From Sarcophilus harrisii (lineage: Eukaryota; Chordata; Mammalia; Dasyuromorphia; Dasyuridae): DNA of 64,000 nucleotides. Below the pieces are notes generated by a model. The model was not told where the DNA came from and made no database searches. It was given only the letters and a program-made list of their open reading frames with translations. The position numbers were made by a program, and so were the translations under genes. Below, piece after piece: positions 54,841 to 64,000 of the stretch (positions are counted from its first letter, which is position 1; each line of letters starts with the position of its first letter). The stretch covers positions 277,992,181-278,056,180 of the forward strand of contig NC_045430.1 in the NCBI RefSeq assembly GCF_902635505.1. Direction: 5' to 3'.

Positions 54841-55589
54841 ATCAATAAGTGAAGCCAAAAATAAAAGTAAACCTAGACAAAGATTTGGAAAAGAAAAAGG
54901 AAATAAGGTTCCCCAAGACAAAATAAAAATCCCCACAGATCTCCAAGAAAGAAAATAGTATATAAGAAGAAACTAGCAGCCACTAAAAATTCCAAAGTCC
55001 TGTGGTTATGGGACAAATAAAACAATCCTTCCATTGTTCATTATTTTTTAAAATAAGACAATGAGAGGGAAGTGTGTTTGGTGGACTTGTTGACTTCTGA
55101 AGCAGTTAGGAAACCTATGGCATTTATAAGTTGGAAAACTCCTCAACCACTAATAAAGGTCTGAGAGTCACATAGCATAAGCACGAGACCAAAGGAATTC
55201 CAAACACTGTGGGAGGGTTAGGTTGAATTCAAAGGCTGAGAAAGCCATTTCTTTTTTGTCTGACATTCCACCCTCACCTTAATACACTGTGCTCTTTATT
55301 TTTAGTAGCTTTAATTTTATTGAAGCACCCAAGAATTAAAGGCAAGGAATAGAAATGGCAGCAGCCCATGATGCTTTCCTTGAATCACTCAAAAATTAAT
55401 AACAAATCATCATTCCCAGGCCTCTTCTCACTGAAGACTTCTAATGCTGATGGAGGTGTCTTCAGTTCCAAACATGGGAAACATTGCTAGTTCTTATTCT
55501 CAAAGTTCCCAGTTTAAGAATACCAGGTCCCAGTGAGACAATGAGAATTATAGAGTATTCCATCTTTCCCATTGACATTCCCCTATCTT
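54841..55589. other. Unassigned sequence
   Basis: No recognised repeat or exon in ~750 bp. Confidence 0.35.
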
Positions 55590-55740
55590 GGGGAGACAAC
55601 CTGGCAAAGCATACTCGAATCCTACCTCTTCTTGTTACCTGTGCAACCACAAGTAAGATACTTAAAATCCTAGAGTCTCAATTTCCTTAAGTGTAAAATA
55701 AATGGGTTGAATTATAAGACCTCTGAGTCTTGTCATGTCC
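55590..55740 (+). mobile_element. MIR SINE
   Basis: 'actcgaatcctacctcttct', 'gagtctcaatttccttaagt' and 'gtaaaataaatgggttgaat' follow the sense MIR. Confidence 0.65.
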
Positions 55741-55794
55741 AGATCTGTAGACACTGAGATTGGATGAGCCCTGTCTTAAAGGGAAATTTGGTGA

Positions 55795-55965
55795 AGTTGA
55801 AAAGGTTCTGGCTTCATACACATGAGACCTGGCTTCAAATCTCAGTTTAACAATTGCCACCTGGAGGATTTGGGGCAAATAATTCACCTTCTGTGGTTCT
55901 CCATTTCCTAATTTGTAAAATGAAAAATTTGGACCACATGACATTTGAAATCATTTAAAGCTTCA
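55795..55965 (+). mobile_element. MIR SINE
   Basis: 'gaaaaggttctggcttcata', 'ctggcttcaaatctcagttt' and 'ccatttcctaatttgtaaaa' follow the sense MIR. Confidence 0.7.
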
Positions 55966-55979
55966 AGTCAATGATTTTA

Positions 55980-56180
55980 TGTAGTTAAAGTTTACAAAGT
56001 GATTCACATGGATTATTCCATTTGAGTTTCTTGACCCTGTAAGAGCAATTATTATAATCTCTATGCTACAAATTAGAAAATGGAAGACCAATGAGGATCA
56101 ATGAATTGTTCGTGCCTGCACAGCTAAATGACTATAGAAGTTGCATTTAAACCCAGCTCTTTCTAGATCTAAGTTTGCAT
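55980..56180 (-). mobile_element. MIR SINE
   Basis: 'agtttacaaagtgattcaca', 'attattccatttgagtttct' and 'gtgcctgcacagctaaatga' follow the reverse-strand MIR. Confidence 0.65.
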
Positions 56181-57409
56181 CATAAAGCATCTTTCTTATG
56201 ACCACAAATGGCTGCAAGTGCCCACCTTTTATTTGCCAGACTTCTTTTCTCTTAACATAGATCTTGCTTGTTTTGAATTCTGGCACTTGGACAAGCAAAA
56301 TATCTAGGTCCTTATCAAAAGTCTTTCTTCATCCTCTGGGGTAAGCTTTGTTTTGTCCAACTCAGAAAACGGGAGGATATCTAGCAGGGTTGTTGGAAGA
56401 TAGAAATGAAATTAATTTCTCAGTTTGAGGTTATGTGCTGGCTTTTCAGCCATTTGCTATAAAACTTGGAGGCATTAATTTGGACTGTACTTAAAAATTA
56501 TGATCCTTGCTTTTAGAGATAGCAAAGAAAGAAAATGCTTTTTAAAATTCAGTAGGAGAGAAAAGAGAAAAGGGAAGGGGAAGAGGGATATAGTTCAGTC
56601 CAGGCATTTTGGCTAATGGCATATGTATCTATAGAGCAATTTTATTGCAGCATCTCTTTCTATTACATGCCAACAGAATCCAACAATCACTTAGGAAATG
56701 CTCAAGAATTGAATGAAGCTACTGGTGAAAACAAAGGCCAATAAAAAATAATCATTGCTGTCATGGTGCTATTGTTCTAGTAATTAGAAATGATATGTGC
56801 ACAGAAGTGTAAGTTCATCTATAGGCAATGGAGACATAATTGTGAATGGGAAACTTAAAAAAAAAAAACAGACTTTCTCATTTAATTTAATTCATAAATT
56901 TGAAAACTAACTAAAATAAAGAATATTTTCAGACATAAAACCATGCAATAAATAATCTATGGGAACATGGGCTTAATAGACAGTGTACAGTAACTTCTCT
57001 ATTACTCTTTTAAGGAATTTGTAATTTTTTTATTAGAAATAAGTGTTAAACATTCTTAACAGATTATTTCTCCTAAACACCTATTACTTTTCTTCCAATC
57101 TCTTCTATTTTTATCTATACAGCTGTTGTCCAATAACCTTCTAAACAAATAATTGTTCCCATCCTCACCCTAAGCATTTCCTGAAAAAGAGTTCAGCAAA
57201 GGCACTACAAAACAAAATTTCTAAGAAGAGAGATCACTACATTTTAGCTGACCCATTCTTAACACTAAGAAAGGACACCATCTTGAATTTGATTGGTTTT
57301 ATGACTGCATTGTTCTTTGTCTTGTTCCTGAATCTTGTTATCTTCTCGTGTGGACTTTACTTAAGAATGGCTACATCTTTGCTGGTATGATACAAATATA
57401 CCTTTTATT
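56181..57409. other. Unassigned AT-rich sequence
   Basis: No family or exon recognised in 1.2 kb. Confidence 0.35.
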
Positions 57410-57950
57410 AATGTTTTTTATTTTTATACCTCACTAATTTTTAAGCATATCCTAACTCCTATTACTTTAACCCCTTAAGTTAAAATTAAATGGGAAAGAA
57501 AACAAAACTATCAACAACAAAAGCAGTTTGACAAAAGTAACTGACACATCAACCATTTCTAACAGTATATAAATTACGCTCCTTCCATCCTCTCACCTTT
57601 ACCATAAAGAAAAGGAGATATAAATATTTTGTTGTCTTTTTTATAACTAAGCTTGGCCACTATTATTTCATTATCATTCATTTTATTTCTCTTTTATTTC
57701 TGGTTCTTTCTGCCTTTATCACCATAGTTATTGTGGAATTCATGCTCTTGGCTCTCCTTCATTTAAATCAGTTTGTACAAGTTTTTCTAAGTATCTTTGC
57801 ATTTTTTCCCCTTTTTGTTATTTCTTAGGTACAGTAATGCAACACTGCAATCACAGACTATTGAGCGTTTAGCAGTTGCTCCAAGTAATGAGCATTTACT
57901 TTGCTTCCAGTCCTTTTTGCTACCAAAAGGCATGTGCTCTCACAGTTAAA
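57410..57950 (-). mobile_element. Old L1 LINE 3' fragment
   Basis: 'atttaaatcagtttgtacaa', 'gtttttctaagtatctttgc', 'tttcttaggtacagtaatgc' and 'ttccagtcctttttgctacc' follow the reverse L1 ORF2 end at lower identity than the 59-60.6 kb copy. Confidence 0.55.
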
Positions 57951-58544
57951 TAAAATTGTCAAGAATATCACAGCATTTGGGCAACATAAATGTTTTTTCA
58001 GATTGAAAGGCAGGAGGCTTTTGCTGAGAAATTGCCTGAAATAATAGATTTATAAGATTTTATAAGATTTATAAGACAATACTTTAAAAACAGAAGAGAA
58101 AATTTTTGATCCCCATCACTTTCATAAAACTTATTTAACAGATTATAATTATGCTTCCTACGCCTCAATGATTTCTTTAGATGGTATTTTTCCTTTATGA
58201 AGAAGGAATACAATCTCACTCCCTCTTAGACCATGGTCTTCCAAAATTGATATGACTTGTGCATGATGTCATCAGTCAAGTTATGAGTCAACAAGTATCT
58301 ATTAAGTACTTACTATGTGCCAGGCACTATGCTAGGTGCTAGGCTACAAAGACAGGGGGGAAAACACAAAAACACTAAACTAAACAAAAATAGTTTCTTC
58401 CTTCAAAGAATTTACAGTCTAACGAGGGAGACAATATGCAAATAAGTATGTACACACAAGATATAGACAGGACAACCTGTAAATGACTTAGAAAACCTTT
58501 CCACAGGATGGACTTTAACTTACTTGAAGGAAACCAGGTAAGGC

Positions 58545-58795
58545 AGAAGGATAAGAAGAGGAGAGAGACACAGAGAGATAGAGAAGAAGAGAAAGGAAGA
58601 AGAAGAAGAAGAAAAAGAAGAACAAGAAGAAGAGAAAAAGAAGAGGAGAAGAAGAAGAGAAGAGAAAAAGAATAGAAGGAGAAGAAGAAGAGAAAAGAAA
58701 AAGAAGAGAAGAAGAAGAAAAGAAAAAGAGGAGAAAAAACAAGAGGAAAGGGAGGAAGAAGATGGAGAGAGGAGGAAGGAAGGAGGAAAGAGAAA
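58545..58795. repeat. GAA/GGA purine-rich microsatellite inside L2
   Basis: ~250 bp of AAGAAG, GAGAAG and GGAGGA units where antisense L2 is already purine-rich. It yields Phe/Ser/Leu-rich minus-strand frames (e.g. 58375-58878) that are artefacts. Confidence 0.93.
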
Positions 58796-59064
58796 GTTAT
58801 ACATGTAAGGGACCCCTGAAGAAAATGTTTTGAGACAGGAGATAAAGTGTATCTTATGAAAAGAACAACGAGGAACACCTTGTCACTGACAATCGAGCAT
58901 GGGAAAGAGAGTAAGACATAAGGAGAGTGGAAAAATAGTAGGAAACAATATGATGAAGTTCAAAAGCCAAACAGAAGATTTCATATTTGAATGTGGAAAT
59001 AACAGGGAAACGCTGGAGTTCATTGAAGAGGGAGATGACATGGTAAAACCTGTTTCAGGAAGAT

Positions 59065-60650
59065 ATTTTTTTACTTAGTATTTTTTTCCTCCAGTTACAT
59101 GTAAAGAAAAAAAATTATGATTCATTTTTATAAAATATTGCGTTCCAAATTTTTCTCCCTCTTTCCCCTTCTCTCTTTTGAAAATGGTAGAGAGTTTGAT
59201 ATAGTTTACATGTTTGCTATATTAGGCACAGTTGTGAAAGAAAAAAAGAAACAGATTAAAAGGTGGGGAGAGCAAGAGAAAGATTATAGTGGAAAAAATG
59301 CTTTAATCTGCATTTAGAGTCCATCAGTTCTTTATGTGGTTATGGATAACAGTTGTCTTCATGAAACCTTTCTACTTATCTTGAACCATGTATCGTTGAG
59401 ATTTCAGACAATCATAATTGGTCATTGCACAATATTAGTGATACTGTATACAATGCTTTCTTGGTTCTATTTATTTCACTTTGCATCAGTTCAACTAGTC
59501 TTTCCAGATTTTTCTGAAATCTGTGTGCTCATCATTTCTTATTGCACAATAGCATTCTATCACATTCCTATATTATAGCTTGCTCAGCCATTCTCCAAGT
59601 GATGGGCATACATTCATTTTCCTATATTTTGCCATCCAAAAAGAGATACTATAAGAATTTTTGCACACTTGTATCCTTTTCCCTTTTTATGTTCTTGGTA
59701 TATAGACCTACTTATACTATTGCACAATTTAATTGCCCTTTGGGCATAGTTTCAAATTGCTCTCCAGAATGGTTGGATCAGTTCCCAACTCTACCAACAA
59801 TGCATTAGTATTCCAATTTTCCCACATCTTTTGCAACATTTATCACTTTCCTTTTTTGTCATATTAGCCATTCTAATAGGTACGATGTGGTATCACATGA
59901 TTTTTTAAATTTTCATTTCTTTAATAAAAAAGTGATTTACAACTTTCTTCATACATTTATCCATACTTTTGATGTCTTCATCTGAAAACTGCCTCTCCAT
60001 ATCCTTTGACCATTTAGCAAATTAGAAATGGTTTTTATTCTTATAAAATGGACTCAGTTCTCTATATATTTAAGAAAAGAAATTTGTATCAGAGACACTT
60101 GCTATAAAATTGTTACCCAGCTTTCTGATTTACCTTCAATCTGGAGTGGATAGGTTTCATTTCTACAAGAGCTTTTTAAATTTAATATAATAAAACTTGC
60201 TTATTTTCCAATTTGTAATGGTATCTCTTGTTTGGCATGACATTTTCTCTGTTCCCATAGATGTGACAGATAGATTATCCCTTGCTCTTCTAATTTGCTT
60301 ACTGTGTTACCTTCTTTTGCGTAAATCATGCACTCATGTTGATGGTATTTCGGAACACTTTGTGAAATGCTAATCTATAGATAGTTTGTGTCTTATTGTT
60401 TTTTAAGTTTTCCCTGAAGCTTTTGGCAAAAAAAAAAAAAAAAAAATGGTCCTTATCTCAAAAATTGGGGTCTTTAGGTTTATCAAATACTAGCTTGTTA
60501 TGGCCATTGACCACTGTGTCTTGTGTACAAGGTCTTCTACTCTAATATAATTCCTGGGCTTGTCTTGGTAGATAGACATATAAGTATTTTATGCTATTTA
60601 TAGTTATTTCAAATGGAATTTCTCTATCTTTTGCTATTGGGCTTTAAGAT
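59065..60650 (-). mobile_element. 5'-truncated L1 LINE inserted in L2
   Basis: ~1.59 kb of reverse-strand L1: 3' UTR ('cctccagttacatgtaaaga', 'gcgttccaaatttttctccc') and ORF2 C-terminal part ('gctcagccattctccaagtg', 'caattgccctttgggcatag', 'tgaaaactgcctctccatat'). An A tract lies at 60427-60446. No intact frame. Only traces of a target-site duplication are visible. Confidence 0.88.
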
Positions 60651-61115
60651 CAATTTGATAACTGAGTGGAGAATGAAGTGGAGAAAGACTTGAGGCTAAT
60701 CCATAGACTTGGGCAATAGTCTAGGCCTGAGATAAGAAGCAGTGGTAACCTATCATTAGAAAGAAAGGGGTGTATATGAAAGATGTTACAAGGTAAAAAT
60801 CAACAATTCTTAGCAACTGGAGGGGAGAAGAGGTGAGGAATTGAGGTTGTCAAAGCCTTCAATAGTAACAGGAAAGTTTAGACAAGGGGATATTTTGGGA
60901 AGAAAGATAATGACTTTGATCTTGGATATGTAGATTTTAAAATATCTATGAGACATCCAGTTGTGTTGTTTAACAGGTAATTGGAAAAGTGAGACTGAGA
61001 GAGGACTGGACAAATGGATCCATGGGAGGTAATTGAATCCATGAGATCACCAAGTAAGATAGTATGGAGGAAGAAGAGAAGAATAGTCAGCACTGGGACA
61101 GAGAAATGTTGCTCC

Positions 61116-61799
61116 ATCCATAGGCTCACATTCAAAGCCTGCCCCATTTGGTATGACCAGCACTATTGTCAAGGACCCAGGTGACCTCACTGTTTCTGTG
61201 GGATCCTAGAGCAAGACTTCAGTGAAGTCTACATACTATATACTACATACTACATACAATACACTAAGCACTGAATATTAAAGAACAGTGTTTTAAATAA
61301 AATGATTTTGTATTGGTTTCTGATTACTTCCTAAATTCAGAATGTTACTTGAATATTATATATATATATATTTAATGACCTAGAATTCAAGCAAGATAAA
61401 ACAAATTAAATCGATGAACCAATTTTAGTTTACAGGGATATAACTTCTACTCTGTATGAATAATTTTTACTTATAAATGTAAAAATGAGAAAGGAACACA
61501 TGAAAGGGACAATTCTCTCATGTTTCAAATCTATCCTATCTTCCACTTTCCTTTTCCTCATCAAAACGTATCTGTTCTAGCAAATGATACAGCCAGAAAG
61601 ATAATATGATCAATTTATCTGTGCTAATATATTCATGGCAAATAATAAAAGAACTTAATTCTCCTGGGGGCATTTTCCTTTTAATAGAAAATTCCCAAAA
61701 CGTCCACATCTCACTCAAAAAGAATGGATTTGTGATAGTAGGGTTTCAGGCACCAGAGAAATAATAGTGACTGAAATATTATTATATAGCATAATGTGG
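61116..61799. other. Unassigned sequence with short simple repeats
   Basis: An (ACTACAT)-like patch at 61230-61262 and (TA)n at 61357-61371. Nothing else recognised. Confidence 0.4.
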
Positions 61800-62030
61800 A
61801 AGATGGGAGAATAGATAGCCACATAACACATAGAAATCCTCTTCCTGTGTTCAAATCTAGTCTCAAATACTAAACTAGCTGTGTGACTGTGGTCAAGTCA
61901 CTTACCTGATTTGCTTCAGTTTCCTCACCTGTAATATGAGGTGGAGAGACTAATGGAAAACCACTCCAGCACCTTCATTAAGAAAATCCCAAATATGTCA
62001 CAAAGAATCAGACATAACTGAATAACAATT
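61800..62030 (+). mobile_element. RTE-tailed CORE-SINE
   Basis: 'ctgtgttcaaatctagtctc', 'gtgtgactgtggtcaagtca', 'accactccagcaccttcatt' and 'agaatcagacataactgaat' run from core to RTE-like tail in sense. Confidence 0.83.
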
Positions 62031-62222
62031 AATGGACTTGAAAATCAAGTGGACCTGACTTGAAATATTCACTCTGATCTATGTCAGCTGCACGATCCTG
62101 GGTAAGTCACTTATTTTCTGAACTGCAGTTTCCTTATCTGAAAAATGGGTATAATAATGCTCATAGCATCTGCCTTTTGTAGCTTGTTGGGGGCTCAAGT
62201 GAGACAACCTAGCAAACTTTTA
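62031..62222 (+). mobile_element. MIR/THER SINE
   Basis: 'acgatcctgggtaagtcact', 'tgcagtttccttatctgaaa' and 'aatgggtataataatgctca' follow the sense MIR, directly after the RTE-SINE tail. Confidence 0.78.
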
Positions 62223-63050
62223 ATCTAGCAGTATTCTTTATTTCCTTTAGATCATACTCCTGGTGTGACTCCAAAGGAAACTTGTGGTTTCTCTTTCCTC
62301 TAAGAGGTGGCCAGACTCTCCAGGTTGAGCCCTACAGATAATATTTAGCTAGAGATCCTAAGAGAAAGTCGGGATCTGTCTCTTGCAGTTGCAGACAATT
62401 GATAACCCCAATGGTAGGAGTCCCCTTCCTATCATTATCAACTAATAGAAGTCATCTGTACAGCACAGTCTCTGAAGGTCTCAGCTCTCAGACCTAGCCC
62501 CAAAAGGTAACCCCCATTTTAAAAGACCTATACAATTACCCTGGCAAAATTCTCTACTGGATTGTTTGGTGGTCTGCCTTTTGGCTGACATTCCCATGCA
62601 AGCTTCATCCTGTTATCCTGTTATCCAAGATACTTCATGAAAATACTTTTTTTTCTATTTTTTCTTATGTTCTATTTTGAAGATAGGTTGTCAGTCATTA
62701 AAAGTATTTAGCCACTATTAACTGACTAATTCCCAGGTCTCATCAGCCTGCCTTGAAATGAGACTTACCTTCCTTGGAAAGCATTCTCTCTTTGAATCTA
62801 CCATAACAAAAGTTGTAATATCAAATGTTATTTACATCTGAGAATCAGGGATCTGGATGGAGGCCTTATTTCTCAAGGAACGCAGCTCACTGAACCTCTG
62901 TCCCAATAATGTCAAAACAAAGTGTTGAAAAGGAGTCAGTCAGAGTGAAGTTTGATTGGTGGGAAACCAAACAAAGGTCTTATTGATTTCATTTGCCTCC
63001 TGCTCCCAGTATTCACTGATCTTCCAGAGATCTGTTGAGGTAGAGATTCC
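62223..63050. other. Unassigned sequence
   Basis: No repeat family recognised in ~830 bp. A short direct repeat 'tcctgttatcctgttatcc' lies near 62607-62625. No exon recognised. Confidence 0.35.
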
Positions 63051-63052
63051 TT

Positions 63053-63145
63053 CTAATAGAACATTAGCTCTGAGGTCAAGAACTGTTTCTGTACAGTGCC
63101 TGGCATAAATGCACTTAACAAATGTTTGTGCTTGAATTAATTTTA
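63053..63145 (+). mobile_element. L2 LINE 3' end
   Basis: 'agaacattagctctgaggtc', 'aagaactgtttctgtacagt' and 'gcctggcataaatgcactta' follow the sense L2 3' UTR. Confidence 0.65.
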
Positions 63146-63267
63146 TCCCTTATGATGAGAATTGTGGAAGTGGGCAAAAGACATTAGGCAAAGAGTCAGA
63201 GACTTTTAAAGATTTTGTCATCACAGTATGACAGGGCATTGGATTTGAAGCACAAAATTGAAATTCT

Positions 63268-63530
63268 TGGACAGCTTAGTGTCTCTATGGATAAATCCCT
63301 CGACCTGAATTCAGGAAGAGCTAAATTCAAATCCAGTTTTGGACACTTCTCAGCTGTGTGATCTTGGTCAGTCACTTAACTTCTGTCTGCTTCCATTTCC
63401 TCAATGATAAACTAAGGATAACTATGGCACCTACTTCCCAGAGTCATCGTGAGGATCAGTTGAGATAATATTTTAAAGCTCTTGGCATAGTGCTTGGTAC
63501 ATAGTAGGTATTTATGTTTATTTCCTTTGC
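63268..63530 (+). mobile_element. Near-complete MIR/THER SINE
   Basis: 'cagcttagtgtctctatgga', 'gctaaattcaaatccagttt', 'tgtgatcttggtcagtcact' and 'tggcatagtgcttggtacat' run from head to L2-like tail in sense. Confidence 0.85.
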
Positions 63531-64000
63531 TGTTCCTTCCCCTTTCCAGTTCTCCCTGCCCTACTTTCATTTAGATAACATCTGGATAAACTGACTCCTG
63601 GTAACTGACATTTGCATCTTCTTGTAGCTAACAAAAAGGTAAATTTTGAAAATCAAATCACACTGTACTGATGGTTCCTAATGAGGATGCCATCCTATGA
63701 TTTTGGAAAAGTGCCATGGCCTCACTCCAGAATGGCTAAAGTCCAGTTCCAGTTTTGTTTTCATTTCCAACAGGTAAATGAGTCAAGGTTCTTTTTCAGA
63801 ATGAAATCGACAGAAGCAAAGGATAAAGACCACTGGAAGAATAAGATGTCTGCTTTAGTGAGAAAGAGACCAGTGTGGTCTCTCTCTTGAACATCAGTTT
63901 TTCTCCCCCCAAACTTGCCCATCACATCCTTGGCATCAATCACAATTTACATTGAGTCTATTTACTTGGTTCCAAAGCTTTTGCAGAGGATGCAAAATGA
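63531..64000. other. Unassigned sequence to window end
   Basis: No repeat or exon recognised. Two overlapping frames of ~60-69 codons on opposite strands (63681-63943) are unrecognisable. Confidence 0.35.

Larger units (their letters stand above)
58275..61115 (-). mobile_element. Antisense L2 LINE remnant split by an L1
   Basis: Left part (58275-59060): 'ttactatgtgccaggcacta', 'gaatttacagtctaacgagg', 'aacaacgaggaacaccttgt', 'gagttcattgaagagggaga'. Right part (60655-61115): 'gagtggagaatgaagtggag', 'gacatccagttgtgttgttt', 'gagatcaccaagtaagatag'. The two are consecutive in antisense L2, with ~1.59 kb of L1 between them. Confidence 0.85.

Noticed and set aside
58375-58878. 167-codon Phe/Ser/Leu-rich minus-strand frame resembling membrane protein
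   Set aside because: It is a translation of a purine-rich microsatellite in antisense L2; the hydrophobic look is compositional.

Overview
This window reads as vertebrate nuclear DNA from a marsupial, with no convincing gene. The identification rests on its repeats: tRNA-derived SINEs with the marsupial head 'ggggcagctagatagtg', CORE-SINEs with a BovB/RTE-type tail ('gaattggacacaactg'), many old MIR/THER, L2 and L3/CR1 copies, and L1 3' ends of the marsupial type ('gggtcaatgttg(g)aaaatta'). The SINE set looks more like Australian marsupials (WSINE1-like) than others, but that is tentative. All family names come from memory of consensus sequences, without a library search.

Layout. 0-8.5 kb: mostly unassigned sequence with L2, L1, SINE and MIR pieces and CA/TG repeats. 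8.5-11.2 kb: unassigned. 11.2-15.4 kb: dense SINE/L2 cluster including a short L1 inserted in an L3 piece. 15.4-18.5 kb: mainly non-repeat sequence, with the least repetitive block at 17.1-18.5 kb. 18.5-24 kb: L2 remnant split by an L1 and a THER SINE. 24-31 kb: unassigned DNA with a small hAT-like element, a short LTR fossil, L3 tails and MIRs. 31-43.3 kb: L2, MIR, L3 and microsatellites between unassigned stretches. 43.7-46.9 kb: an old L1 carrying a solo LTR. 47-50 kb: unassigned. 50-54 kb: LTR-like material, an unassigned long repeat, a SINE nested in an older SINE, and a second clear solo LTR. 54-61.1 kb: long antisense L2 remnants, one split by a 1.6 kb L1. 61.1-64 kb: SINEs and unassigned DNA.

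I found no exon set, promoter, CpG island, tRNA or rRNA gene, CRISPR array or other system. The open frames are short, unrecognised, or made by microsatellites and repeats. The window could be intergenic or lie in a large intron. Its most informative content is the record of nested insertions, several with visible target-site duplications, and a few non-repeat blocks that merit a conservation test.
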